Assembly: GCF_002086285.1 (NCBI RefSeq)
Contig: NZ_MVHU01000023.1
Coordinates: 17,291-81,290, forward strand
Direction of reading: 5' to 3'
Length of the DNA stretch: 64,000 nucleotides
Source: Mycolicibacter kumamotonensis
Lineage (GTDB): Bacteria; Actinomycetota; Actinomycetes; Mycobacteriales; Mycobacteriaceae
Shown: positions 1-8,793 of the stretch, piece by piece
Numbering within the stretch: the first letter of the stretch is position 1
Layout of the letters: each line of letters opens with the position of its first letter
The notes under the pieces: model-generated
The model's database searches: none
Told to the model about the DNA's origin: nothing
The model's input: the letters and a program-made list of their open reading frames with translations, nothing else
Made by a program: the position numbers and the translations under genes

Positions 1-807
1 GTAGGACAGGTAGGCACCCGAAGAGCCGACCAGCGCACCGGTGATGATCAGCAGGTCGTTGGAGAGCAGGAAGCCCGAGGCGGCCGCGGCCCAACCGGAG
101 TAGCTGTTGAGCATCGAGACCACCACCGGCATGTCCCCACCGCCGATGGAGGCCACCAGGTGCCAGCCCAACGCCAGCGCCAGGACGGTGACCACGATCA
201 GCAGCCACAGTTGTGGTTCGCGCACGAACCACACCGTCAGCGCGAAGAACACGATCAGGGCGCCGACGTTGAGGAAGTTCTTGCCGGGCAGCATCAGCGG
301 GGCGGACTTCATCCGCGCCGAGAGCTTGAGGTTGGCCACGATCGAGCCGGTGAACGTCACCGCCCCGATGAACACCCCGATGAACACCTCGGCGGAGTGG
401 ATGCCGAACATGCCCGTGGCGGCCAATTCGCGGGCCGCGGACCCGTACGGACGGTGCTCGACGTGAAGGTAGCCGTTCCAGCCGACCAGCACGGCGGCCA
501 ACCCGACGAAGGAGTGCAGCAGCGCGATCAGTTCGGGCATGCCGGTCATCTCGACCACCTTCGCCCGCCACAGCCCGATCGCCGCGCCCACCACGGTGGC
601 CCCGATCAGCAGTCCCAGGCCGACCGTTCCGATGTCGTGGTTTACCGCCAACGTGATCGTCGCGGCCAGCGCCACCGCCATACCGACGATGCCGAAGCTG
701 TTGCCGGCCTTGGATGTTTCGTGCTTGCTGAGCCCGGCCAGCGCCAGGATGAACAACAGCGCCGCGACGATGTATGCCGCCGAGGCGGCGGTGTCAACAG
801 AGAACAT
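1..807 (-). CDS. pntB: NAD(P) transhydrogenase subunit beta, C-terminus cut by window edge
   Basis: Membrane and NADP-binding subunit of the proton-translocating transhydrogenase, which uses the proton gradient to reduce NADP+ with NADH. The visible 269 residues start [19 protein letters not shown] and are a run of hydrophobic helices, including the conserved stretch around [14 protein letters not shown] and [20 protein letters not shown], typical of PntB domain II. The NADP-binding domain III lies beyond base 1. It starts 42 bases after the pntA stop on the same strand, so the two are one operon. The family assignment is secure; only the end is missing. Confidence 0.95.
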   Translation of the reverse strand, partial: MFSVDTAASAAYIVAALLFILALAGLSKHETSKAGNSFGIVGMAVALAATITLAVNHDIGTVGLGLLIGATVVGAAIGLWRAKVVEMTGMPELIALLHSFVGLAAVLVGWNGYLHVEHRPYGSAARELAATGMFGIHSAEVFIGVFIGAVTFTGSIVANLKLSARMKSAPLMLPGKNFLNVGALIVFFALTVWFVREPQLWLLIVVTVLALALGWHLVASIGGGDMPVVVSMLNSYSGWAAAASGFLLSNDLLIITGALVGSSGAYLSY

Positions 808-849
808 AAGCGGGTTCTACTCCAACTATTCGGGCGTCTTGGGCAGGCT

Positions 850-2373
850 CTAGCTGCGGGAGAACATGGCCAGCATGCGGCGCGTCACCGCGAAGCCGCC
901 GAAGATGTTGATACTGGCCAGCAGGATCGCCGCGGCGGCCAAACTCGTGATGACGGGGTCGTCGTGGCCGATCTGCAGCAGCGCGCCCACCACGATGATC
1001 CCCGAGATGGCATTGGTCACCGACATCAGCGGGGTATGCAACGCGTGGTGCACATGCCCGATCACGTAGTAGCCGATCACGATCGCCAGCGCGAACACCG
1101 TCAGGTGCACCTGCAGCGCCGCGGGCGCCAGCGCCACCAGCGTGAACAGCACGGCCGCCGCGGAGACGACAAGTCCCAGCCGCCGCGCAGGCGTCATCGG
1201 CGCCTTCGCCGCCGGCGCGGCCACCGGCGCTTCGGCGGCCTTGGCCGGGGCGGCCGAGACCTGCACCGGCGGCGGCGGCCACGTCGACTCGCCGTCGCGC
1301 ACCACGGTCATCGACCGCTGCACCACGTCGTCGAAGTTCAGCACCAGCTGGCCGTCCTTCTCCGGCGTCATCAACTTCATCAGGTTGACCAGGTTGGTGC
1401 CGTAGAGTTGGGAGGCCTGCGCGGGCAGCCGACCGGCGAGGTCGGTGTAGCCGATGATCGTCACTCCGTTGTCGGTGACGACGGCCTGGTCCTTGACGGT
1501 GCCCTCGACGTTGCCGCCGTTGGCCGCGGCCATGTCGACGATCACGCTGCCCGGCTTCATCGACGCCACCATCTCGGCGGTGATGATCCGCGGCGCGGGC
1601 TTACCCGGAATCAGGGCGGTGGTGATGATGATGTCGACGTCGGCGCACTGCTCGGCATACAGCGCCGCCTCACGCGCCTTGTAGTCGTCGCTCATCTCCT
1701 TGGCGTAGCCGGTCGCCGAGACCTCGGCCTCGGGGTCTTCGATCGACAGGTACTCGCCCCCGAGCGAGCGGACCTGATCGGCGACCTCGGGCCGCGGATC
1801 GGTGGCGCGCACGATCGCCCCCAGGCTGCCGGCCGCGCCGATCGCGGCCAGGCCGGCCACCCCGGCACCGACCACCAGCACCTTGGCCGGCGGTACCTTG
1901 CCGGCGGCGGTCACCTGGCCGGTGAAGAAGCGCCCGAACACGTGCGCGGCCTCCACCACGGCGCGGTAGCCGGCGATGTTGGCCATCGAGCTCAACACGT
2001 CCAGCGACTGCGCCCGCGAGATGCGCGGCACCGCGTCCATCGAGAGCGCCGTGATCGGCCGGCGGGCCAGATCCTCCACCCGGTCCGGGTTCAGCGCCGG
2101 CGCCAGCAGGCTGACCAGGGTGGCGCCCGGCTTCATCGCGTCCAGCTGTTCGGTCGAGGGGGCGTTGACCCCGAAGACGATGTCGGCGGCACGGGCGTCG
2201 CCGATGGTCGCGCCGGCTTCGACGTATGCCTCGTCGGGGAAGTCCGATGCGGCGCCAGCGCCGGCGTCCACCACCACGTCGTAGCCGAGCTTGGTCAGTT
2301 GAGCGACCGTCGCCGGCGTCGCCGACACACGCGTCTCACCGGCCTGCGCCTCGGATAGGACACCGATATTCAT
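850..2373 (-). CDS. pntA: NAD(P) transhydrogenase subunit alpha (fused PntAa-PntAb form)
   Basis: NAD(H)-binding subunit of the transhydrogenase, 507 residues. The N-terminal two thirds carry the alanine-dehydrogenase-like fold with a Rossmann motif ([20 protein letters not shown]) and the mobile loop region near ALIPGKPAP. An Ala/Pro linker leads to a C-terminal membrane block of about four helices ending MLAMFSRS. In Mtb these halves are separate genes (pntAa, pntAb); here they are one polypeptide, as in E. coli PntA (about 510 residues). A GGAGAG ribosome site lies about 8 bases before ATG 2373. pntB follows after 42 bases. Confidence 0.95.
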   Translation of the reverse strand: MNIGVLSEAQAGETRVSATPATVAQLTKLGYDVVVDAGAGAASDFPDEAYVEAGATIGDARAADIVFGVNAPSTEQLDAMKPGATLVSLLAPALNPDRVEDLARRPITALSMDAVPRISRAQSLDVLSSMANIAGYRAVVEAAHVFGRFFTGQVTAAGKVPPAKVLVVGAGVAGLAAIGAAGSLGAIVRATDPRPEVADQVRSLGGEYLSIEDPEAEVSATGYAKEMSDDYKAREAALYAEQCADVDIIITTALIPGKPAPRIITAEMVASMKPGSVIVDMAAANGGNVEGTVKDQAVVTDNGVTIIGYTDLAGRLPAQASQLYGTNLVNLMKLMTPEKDGQLVLNFDDVVQRSMTVVRDGESTWPPPPVQVSAAPAKAAEAPVAAPAAKAPMTPARRLGLVVSAAAVLFTLVALAPAALQVHLTVFALAIVIGYYVIGHVHHALHTPLMSVTNAISGIIVVGALLQIGHDDPVITSLAAAAILLASINIFGGFAVTRRMLAMFSRS

Positions 2374-2490
2374 GACGTAGCTCTCCGCATTCGCTTCTCG
2401 TTGGCGTTTCCAGGTGTCTTGGCACCCCCGGTTTACCCGGCGGTAACAAATAGCCGCACCGGGGTCGCCGCAGCATACCGTGTGAGGTTC

Positions 2491-3108
2491 TCAGGCTGAC
2501 ACGGCGCGTTGGTCCAGCGGAGCGAGCAGGTCGATGACGTCGATTACCGCAGCCCGGGCAACGACCCGCGGGCCCTGCCGGTCATCGACCAGGGCCGCCA
2601 TCACCGCTCCGTCGACCATGCAGACCAGGGCATATGCCATCTCAACCCGGGCGATCCGCCCGGAACGTTCGATGGCTTCGGCCACAGCGTCGGACCGCTG
2701 GTGCAGGACGCGGCGCTGGATTTCGCGCAGGGCGGGCTGCCGGGCGCAGACGATGGATCGCTCATAGCGGGAGATGAGCCGCTCGGCAACCTGCAGGCCG
2801 TTCTCCTCCCCGACCAACAGGTCCACCAGCATGTCCGCCGTGGTCTCGGCGCTGCGCCGCCGCCGGGACAGGCCGGCGATGCGGGCCCGCAACTGGGCGA
2901 CCTCCAACATTCCGATGTGTTCCACCGCACGGGCGATCAGGTCGTCCAGTGATGAGAAGTAGTAGGTGGTCGACGCCAAAGGAAGACCTGCGCGCTGCGC
3001 CACCGCGCGATGCCGCACCGCTTCGAACCCGCCTTCGCGCAGGAGCTCGGCGGCGGCGCTGATCAGCGCATATCGCCGGCGTTCGCCCTTGGGCGTGACC
3101 GCTGTCAT
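2491..3108 (-). CDS. TetR-family transcriptional regulator (Rv0158-like)
   Basis: A 205-residue TetR-type repressor. The N-terminal helix-turn-helix is clear (RRYALISAAAELL, then FEAVRHRAVAQRAGLPLASTTYYFSS) and is followed by an all-helical ligand domain with a TetR_C-type pattern. I chose ATG 3108 because the HTH then begins about ten residues in; a TTG at 3171 would add 21 residues. It lies upstream of pntA on the same strand, separated by 117 bases. In Mtb the transhydrogenase genes are also next to a TetR gene (Rv0158), so it may control them. The ligand is unknown. Confidence 0.85.
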   Translation of the reverse strand: MTAVTPKGERRRYALISAAAELLREGGFEAVRHRAVAQRAGLPLASTTYYFSSLDDLIARAVEHIGMLEVAQLRARIAGLSRRRRSAETTADMLVDLLVGEENGLQVAERLISRYERSIVCARQPALREIQRRVLHQRSDAVAEAIERSGRIARVEMAYALVCMVDGAVMAALVDDRQGPRVVARAAVIDVIDLLAPLDQRAVSA

Positions 3109-3198
3109 CACGCCTAGAGATGCTGCCAGCACAGCTATCGCCGCATCATGGGTTTCCGTCTTTTCGGACAAACGGTGCGTGCTGGCATGATGACCGCC

Positions 3199-4020
3199 AT
3201 GCCGGAACTGAGCCGACGGGCGGTGCTGCGCCTCGGGGCCGCTATGAGCACAGCCGGCGCGGTGAGTTCACTGCTCGGCACCCGACTGGCCTCGGCCGTC
3301 CCGGAAACGACGGCCACCATGTCCGTGGGCTCGTTCGCCTCGGCGGCGCGCGGTGGAATCACCACCAACTGGGCGATCGCCCGACCACCGGGACAAACCG
3401 AGCCACTGCGCCCGCTGATCGCGTTGCACGGCAAAGGCAGCGACGCCGCCACGGTGATGGCCGGCGGAGTCGAACAGGGCCTGGCCGAGGCGGTCGCCGC
3501 CGGGCTGCCGCCGTTCGCGGTGGTGGCCGTCGACGGCGGGGGCAGTTACTGGCACCGGCGTGCATCCGGGGAAGACTCCGGCGCGATGGTCACCGACGAG
3601 TTGCTGCCGTTGCTGGCCGACCAGGGCCTGGACACCTCCCGGGTGGGTTTCATCGGTTGGTCGATGGGCGGTTACGGCGCGCTACTGCTGGGCGGCCGGC
3701 TCGGTGCGCGCCGGACCGCGGCCATCTGCGCGGTGAGCCCCGCACTGTGGCTCTCGCCGGGGGCCACCGCACCGGGAGCGTTCGACGGCGCGACGGATTT
3801 CGCAGCCAACTCGGTCTTCGGGATGCCGAGCCTGGGATCGATCCCGATCCGGGTGGACTGCGGCGACTCCGATCCGTTCTATTCGGCGACCCAGGCCTTC
3901 ATCGCGCAGTTGCCCAGTCCCCCGGCAGGCGGATTCTCCCCGGGCGGCCATGACGGGGCCTACTGGAGTTCCCAGCTGCCGGCCGAGTTGACTTGGATCG
4001 CCCCGCACTTAACGGCGTAG
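3199..4020 (+). CDS. Tat-exported alpha/beta-hydrolase (esterase, antigen-85/esterase-D-like fold)
   Basis: Predicted secreted serine esterase, 273 residues from ATG 3199. The N-terminus has a twin-arginine motif (SRRAVLRLG) and a hydrophobic stretch ending LASA, suggesting Tat export with cleavage near residue 33. The catalytic triad is visible: Ser155 in GFIGWSMGGYG, Asp223 or Asp225 in VDCGDSDPF, and His251 in GGHDGAYW. Upstream ATGs at 3187 and 3190 are possible; ATG 3148 would overlap the potential TTG start of the divergent TetR gene. The substrate is not evident; this fold class includes mycolyl and short-chain esterases. Confidence 0.8.
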   Translation: MPELSRRAVLRLGAAMSTAGAVSSLLGTRLASAVPETTATMSVGSFASAARGGITTNWAIARPPGQTEPLRPLIALHGKGSDAATVMAGGVEQGLAEAVAAGLPPFAVVAVDGGGSYWHRRASGEDSGAMVTDELLPLLADQGLDTSRVGFIGWSMGGYGALLLGGRLGARRTAAICAVSPALWLSPGATAPGAFDGATDFAANSVFGMPSLGSIPIRVDCGDSDPFYSATQAFIAQLPSPPAGGFSPGGHDGAYWSSQLPAELTWIAPHLTA

Positions 4021-4118
4021 TCAATTCCTCAGCCATTACCGCGCCGGAACCGAGTCCACAGCCAGCCGCGCGCGCCGCACGCCGGGCCGCAAATAGGCGT
4101 CTTTTGTCCGCGAATCCT

Positions 4119-4139
4119 CCGATTTGTCTCCTAAATCGG
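4119..4139. promoter_or_regulatory. Inverted repeat in the leader region of the repeat-protein genes
   Basis: A perfect 7-base inverted repeat, CCGATTT and AAATCGG, separated by 7 bases, lies in a comparatively AT-rich 244-base gap between the esterase (ends 4020) and the first repeat-protein gene (starts 4265). It could be a regulator operator or a hairpin ending the esterase transcript. No T-tract follows, which favours the operator reading slightly. Confidence 0.4.
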
Positions 4140-4264
4140 TCGAAATTTCCCGCATCATGACCCGAATAATCCTTGTGTGACCAAGAACACCCACGGTAAT
4201 TTTTCTAAACGTACTCACGGGTAACTCAACCCTTCCTGAGCCCGACCAACAGATCGGAAGCCTG

Positions 4265-6046
4265 ATGACGAATCGACGTGTGCAGGCGGCCGTTATTGCC
4301 GCCACTGCGGGTGGCGGACTCCTGACCGCAGCGTTTCTCCAGGCCGCGATCGGTGTCGCGGCACCCGGTGAGGACGCCTTCACCATCGACGGCACAACGT
4401 TCGACCCGACATCGGCCGACGGTGGCCAGGGCTTCGACCTTGTGGGTCCGCTCAGCCTGGCTCCGCCGCTGCTGGCCCTCGGCGGGGGGAAGGCTCTGGG
4501 CGTCCTCAATCTCGCCCCGCAGAGCTTCGACCTCTACAACGGCACCACCGCACTCGGCAGCATCGACACCAACGAAACCGTGTCCTACCTGTTCGGCCTG
4601 CCCAACACCGCGTTCACCGTGCTGGACAGCGCCCCCGCCGACGGTGTCGACGCCTCGACACTTCCGGTCGCCGGCACCGTCTACGACGTATTCAACCTGG
4701 GCGGCGGCTTCTACAACGTCTACATCGCCACCCCGGGCGAGGACGGTACCGTCACCGACACCCTGGTGACACCGTTCGGCAACACCGACCTGAGCTCGCT
4801 GTTCGCCGGGATGAACGCCGCCAACCCGCTGCAGCCCGGCGACGCCTTCGCCGCGCTACAGGCCGGCAACAGCAGCATCGGCGACGACGCCTTCAGCATC
4901 GGCAACTACACCTTCGACCCGTTCACCACATCCGACGGGACCACCACCGAGGGCTTTGCGCCGGTCGACTCGCTGGCCAGCATCCCGCCGCTGTTGAACC
5001 TCGGCGGCGGCCAGCTGACGCTGAGTACGTCTTTCCCCCAAACCCAGCCGACCCCCTTCGCCCCGCAAGACTTCACCGTTTACAGCGGAACCGGGTCGAG
5101 CGCCACCGAACTGGGCAGCATCAACACCGCCGTGGACGTGACCAATTTGCTGGGCATGACCAACACCGAGTTCATCGTCCAAGGCGCCACCCCGGCCGAC
5201 GGTGTGGAGGCCGCGCAGCTACCCGTTGTGGGCACCGTCTACGACGCTTTCAACCTCGGCAACGGCTGGGCCAACGTCTACACCGCTACCCCGGACGTCG
5301 TCGCCGCTGACGGCACCGTCACCAGCGGTACCGTCACCGACACCCTGGTGACCCCGTTCGGCAACATGAGCCTGGACGCACTGTTCGGCGGCATCAATTT
5401 GGCCAACCCGCTCGACCCGGGCGAAGCCTTCACCGGCCTGCAGGCCGGCGACGATTCCTTCGGCGAGGATGCCTTCAGCCTCGGCGGCTACGTCTTCGAC
5501 CCGTTCACCACCACCAACGGCGTCTCGGCCGAGGGCTTCCACGTCATTCCGGCATTGATCGGCGCAGCGCCGCTGTTGAACCTCGGCGGTGCCACAGTCG
5601 GTCTCGGCACCAGCAATCCGCCGATCAACTTTTCGCCGCAAGACTTCGACGTCTACGGCGGTTCCGACGACAGCGACCTCGGGACCATCAGAACCAGTGT
5701 GAATGTGTCGGAGCTGTTGGGCTTCACCAACACCGAGTTCACCGTCCAAAGTGTCACGGCCGCAGACGATATCGACGCTTCCGCACTGCCGGCGGTGGGC
5801 ACGGTCTACGACGTCTTCAACCTGGGCGGCGGTTGGCAGAACATCTACATCGCCACACCCGGCGAGGACGGCACCATCACCGACACCCTGGTGACCCCGT
5901 TCGGCAACGTCGACCTGAGCTCGCTGTTCGGCGGCTTCAACGCCGCCGGCCTGCTCGATCCGGGCGACGCGTTCACCGGTCTCGACGACGCGGCGTCGGC
6001 GGCCGCAGGCAGCTTCGACCTCTTCGACCCGGGCAGCTGGTTCTGA
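4265..6046 (+). CDS. Secreted three-repeat protein of unknown function, copy A
   Basis: I do not recognise a named family. The 593-residue protein has a signal-like N-terminus (basic NRR, then a hydrophobic stretch to residue 33). Three repeats follow at about residues 37-199, 207-395 and 401-574. Each opens with DAF[TS][IL]-x3-[TV]FDP, contains a PPLLxLGGG segment, then LPxxGTVYDxFNLGxGxxNVY, and closes with TDTLVTPFGNxxL. The protein ends in FDLFDPGSWF. Composition is acidic, with very few Lys or Arg after the signal, fitting an exported surface protein. A GGAAG site stands four bases before the ATG. It pairs with the paralogue starting at 6086. No enzyme motif is visible. Confidence 0.8.
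   Translation: MTNRRVQAAVIAATAGGGLLTAAFLQAAIGVAAPGEDAFTIDGTTFDPTSADGGQGFDLVGPLSLAPPLLALGGGKALGVLNLAPQSFDLYNGTTALGSIDTNETVSYLFGLPNTAFTVLDSAPADGVDASTLPVAGTVYDVFNLGGGFYNVYIATPGEDGTVTDTLVTPFGNTDLSSLFAGMNAANPLQPGDAFAALQAGNSSIGDDAFSIGNYTFDPFTTSDGTTTEGFAPVDSLASIPPLLNLGGGQLTLSTSFPQTQPTPFAPQDFTVYSGTGSSATELGSINTAVDVTNLLGMTNTEFIVQGATPADGVEAAQLPVVGTVYDAFNLGNGWANVYTATPDVVAADGTVTSGTVTDTLVTPFGNMSLDALFGGINLANPLDPGEAFTGLQAGDDSFGEDAFSLGGYVFDPFTTTNGVSAEGFHVIPALIGAAPLLNLGGATVGLGTSNPPINFSPQDFDVYGGSDDSDLGTIRTSVNVSELLGFTNTEFTVQSVTAADDIDASALPAVGTVYDVFNLGGGWQNIYIATPGEDGTITDTLVTPFGNVDLSSLFGGFNAAGLLDPGDAFTGLDDAASAAAGSFDLFDPGSWF
4373..5986 (+). repeat. Three tandem intragenic repeats of about 165-190 codons (copy A)
   Basis: Repeat units at roughly 4373-4861, 4883-5449 and 5465-5986. 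The best conserved blocks between units are GTVYDVFNLGGG, the TDTLVTPFGN box and the FDP box. Units are diverged, so this looks like an old duplication maintained at the protein level. Confidence 0.75.
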
Positions 6047-6085
6047 CGTTCGGTCCCCAGCTGACAGATTGGAAGGTGTGTGACT

Positions 6086-8047
6086 ATGAATCGACGTATC
6101 CAAGCAGCAACGCTCGCCGCCACCGCCGGGGGCGGGCTGCTGACGGCAGCGTTTCTGCACGCGGCGGTCGCGATCGCCGACAGCTCTGACGCCGGCTTCA
6201 CCATCGGCGATATCAGCTTCACCGACCCTGTGGCGATCGACGCGCTGACCGGCGGTCAGACCGACGGCTATGAAGCCCTCACGCCGATGTTCGCCAATTC
6301 CCCGCTGCTATCCCTGGGCAGCGACAGCCTGCTGGGCCTCTTTTCCCTCGGCTCGCAGCAGTTCACCATCGAGGACAGCAGCGGCGAAACGCTCGGGACA
6401 CTGCTGACCTCGACCAACGTTCAGAATCTCCTGGGCATCGTCACCGCACAGTTCACCGTCACCAGCAGCACTGCGGCCGGCGGCCTGACCGCCGCTCAAG
6501 CCGCCGAGTTGCCCGCCGACGGCACGGTGTACAGCATCACCAACCTCGGCGGCGGCTTCGCGAACGTCTACGTGGCCGTCCCGAACGCCGACGGCACGGC
6601 TGCATCCAGCATCACCAACACGTTCGTCACCCCGTTCGGCAACTTCGACCTACCGACTCCCTATGACGCCATCGCACCGCTGGACCCGGGCGCCCCGCTG
6701 GAAAGCCTGGGCAACACGTCCGGCGTCAGCGGTCTCAGCGACAACGCGTTCACCATCGACGGCACCACCTTCGACCCGGGTAGCGACGGCATCGATCTCC
6801 CCACCCGGTTGTCCTTGTCCAGCTTCGCGCCGCTGCTGAGTTTGCAGGCCAGCGCCATCAATATCTCCGGTTCCGGCCTAGCAGGAACCCAAGCCGACCA
6901 GGAGTTCACGGTGTACGCCGATGGCGCCGACGCCGGCACCATCCACAGCTACCTCTGGTACTCCGACGTGCTGGGGATCGACAGCACACAGTTCACCGTC
7001 GGTGCCATCGCCCCGGCCAACTCCGCGCTCGAAAGCGCCCTGGCCGCCGGCCTCGACTTCGGCGGCGCCGAGTTCACTGCCCAAGAGTTAGCGGATGCCT
7101 TGTCCGCCAACAGTGCCATCCTGCGCTACGGCAGCGGCGACATCACCGGCAATGACGTTCTCGTCTCTCTTCTTCCCAGCGGCCTCAACCTCGCCGGCAG
7201 CGACATCACCAACGATGAAATAGCAAGCGTGCTCAACAACATCGACCTCGCCGACCTACCCGCCGTCGGGACGGTCTACAGCGTCACCGACCTCGGCGGC
7301 GGTTTCGCGAACGTCTACGAAGCTGTCCCGGGAGCCGGCGGCGGGTCGGCCACCATCACCGACACCCTGGTCACCCCGTTCGGCAACCTCAACATACCGA
7401 CGACCTTTGACGCGACCAGCCCGCTGGATCCAGCTGCGCCGCTGGGTGCGCTGGCCGCGACGTCTGACAGCGCCGCCCTCAGTGACAACGCGTTCACCAT
7501 CGGCGGCACCACCTTCGACCCGGGCAGCGACGGGTTCAGCACCGATGCCAGCTATCCGCTGTTCGGTATCGCACCGCTGCTGCAGATCGCCGGCGTCAAC
7601 GCGCTCGGGGCTTTCCTGCCCACCCAGGACGGTATCTCGGTGTACGACGACGACGGCGCCACCCTGGGCACGGTCAGTTTCGGCGAGAACATGTCGAACA
7701 TTCTCGGAATCGAGACCACCCAGTTCACCGTCACCTCGGTCGATGCCGCCTCCGGTCTCACCGACGCGCAGATCGCCGACCTGCCGACGCTGGGCACGGT
7801 CTACAGCGTCACCGACCTCTGGGGCTTCACCAACGTCTACGAGGCCATTCCGAACGCCGACGGCACGGCCGCCTCGAGCATCACCGACACGTTGATCACC
7901 CCGTTCGGCACCTTCGACCTGTCGGGCATGTTCAGCATGTTCGATGCCGTCGCACCGCTTGACGCCGGCGACGCGGTCTCGGGCCTCGACGCGGCCGGCG
8001 CCGCGGCGGCGGGCTTCGACCTGTTCGACCCGGGCAGCTGGTTCTAA
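6086..8047 (+). CDS. Secreted three-repeat protein of unknown function, copy B
   Basis: Paralogue of the preceding gene, 653 residues from ATG 6086; a GGAAGG site nine bases upstream favours this over GTG 6080. The signal region is nearly the same (NRRIQAATLAATAGGGLLTAAF). Repeats span about residues 38-208, 220-457 and 468-635, with FTIGGTTFDPGSDG, GTVYSVTDLGGGFANVYEA and TDTLVTPFGN boxes. The second repeat carries an extra segment near residues 312-390 that copy A lacks. Both end in the identical C-terminal FDLFDPGSWF. Only 39 bases separate it from copy A, so they are probably co-transcribed. Function unknown. Confidence 0.8.
   Translation: MNRRIQAATLAATAGGGLLTAAFLHAAVAIADSSDAGFTIGDISFTDPVAIDALTGGQTDGYEALTPMFANSPLLSLGSDSLLGLFSLGSQQFTIEDSSGETLGTLLTSTNVQNLLGIVTAQFTVTSSTAAGGLTAAQAAELPADGTVYSITNLGGGFANVYVAVPNADGTAASSITNTFVTPFGNFDLPTPYDAIAPLDPGAPLESLGNTSGVSGLSDNAFTIDGTTFDPGSDGIDLPTRLSLSSFAPLLSLQASAINISGSGLAGTQADQEFTVYADGADAGTIHSYLWYSDVLGIDSTQFTVGAIAPANSALESALAAGLDFGGAEFTAQELADALSANSAILRYGSGDITGNDVLVSLLPSGLNLAGSDITNDEIASVLNNIDLADLPAVGTVYSVTDLGGGFANVYEAVPGAGGGSATITDTLVTPFGNLNIPTTFDATSPLDPAAPLGALAATSDSAALSDNAFTIGGTTFDPGSDGFSTDASYPLFGIAPLLQIAGVNALGAFLPTQDGISVYDDDGATLGTVSFGENMSNILGIETTQFTVTSVDAASGLTDAQIADLPTLGTVYSVTDLWGFTNVYEAIPNADGTAASSITDTLITPFGTFDLSGMFSMFDAVAPLDAGDAVSGLDAAGAAAAGFDLFDPGSWF
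6197..7990 (+). repeat. Three tandem intragenic repeats (copy B)
   Basis: Same repeat family as copy A, with the middle unit lengthened by an insertion of about 65-80 codons that itself contains a short near-repeat (AAGLDFGGAEFTAQELADAL and PSGLNLAGSDITNDEIASVL). Confidence 0.7.
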
Positions 8048-8082
8048 GCCGAAACCTCACCCAGACAGTCGGCCCGGCGCGC

Positions 8083-8673
8083 TTACTGGCAGAGCTTGCC
8101 CAGTTCCGCTATCCGCGCGTCAAGGTCGCGTCCCAGCTGCTCGCGATCCGAGTTCGGTTGCCCGACAAGATAACTGAGATTCAGGTGCTCTAACTCGCCG
8201 GCCATCGCGTTGGCAGCTTTCACAACGTCCTGCGGAGCACCCGGGTTGGCTTCGAGGCGACCCCGCAGGTACGCGGCACCGGCGGTCAGTGACAGCCTCG
8301 CGTTGGCGGCCACCGCGAGTTGGGCAATTGGGTTCTGCGGATCCGGGTTCTTCAGGTGCATGTTGTTGGCCACCGCCTGACGCGCGAGCGCTGCCGCGGC
8401 GCATACGTCCTTGGTCGCATCGGCAGCACGCTGGCCGGAGGACTTGGCCGAGGCTCCGGATCCCGGGTGCCAAAAAGCGGCCACACCCGCCCCGCCGAGG
8501 GCTCCGGCGACCAGGGCGACCGCTGCTGCCGCGACAACCGGGCGCCAGCCCGGTGTCGCCGGCGTCGTGGCCGCCGGGGCCTTGGCCGCCGGCCTTTTCG
8601 GAGCTTCCGCCTGGTCGGTTGGGTGTTCCTGGGTGGCCGACTCCACGGAGTCCGGCTGACTTTGGTCAGACAT
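8083..8673 (-). CDS. Single-pass membrane protein of unknown function
   Basis: A 196-residue protein from ATG 8673 with a disordered Gln/Glu/Pro/Ala-rich cytoplasmic N-terminus, one transmembrane helix (VVAAAAVALVAGALGGAGVAAFW, about residues 47-69) and an extracytoplasmic helical domain of about 125 residues containing two cysteines that could pair (one after ATKDV, one in the final LGKLCQ). This resembles the layout of many uncharacterised mycobacterial envelope proteins. A TAGGAT box lies eight bases before the ATG. It converges on the second repeat-protein gene with a 35-base gap. No function can be assigned. Confidence 0.75.
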   Translation of the reverse strand: MSDQSQPDSVESATQEHPTDQAEAPKRPAAKAPAATTPATPGWRPVVAAAAVALVAGALGGAGVAAFWHPGSGASAKSSGQRAADATKDVCAAAALARQAVANNMHLKNPDPQNPIAQLAVAANARLSLTAGAAYLRGRLEANPGAPQDVVKAANAMAGELEHLNLSYLVGQPNSDREQLGRDLDARIAELGKLCQ

Positions 8674-8681
8674 ACTGAGCC

Positions 8682-8687
8682 ATCCTA
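8682..8687 (-). promoter_or_regulatory. Candidate -10 box for the membrane-protein gene
   Basis: TAGGAT on the minus strand, eight bases before ATG 8673, fits a mycobacterial TAnnnT -10 element giving a nearly leaderless transcript. No convincing -35 element is seen. Confidence 0.4.
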
Positions 8688-8793
8688 CCGTCACGGTTGC
8701 CGACGCTTCGGGCGCAACGACCGACCACCTGGGTGGGCCGGAGGCGGACAGCGCCCACGGGACGCCTGGGGTCCTCGGGGCAGGTGTGGCCGG

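Noticed and set aside
160..2358. 732-residue plus-strand open frame
   Set aside because: Antisense to pntA and pntB, with low-complexity Arg/His/Gln composition.
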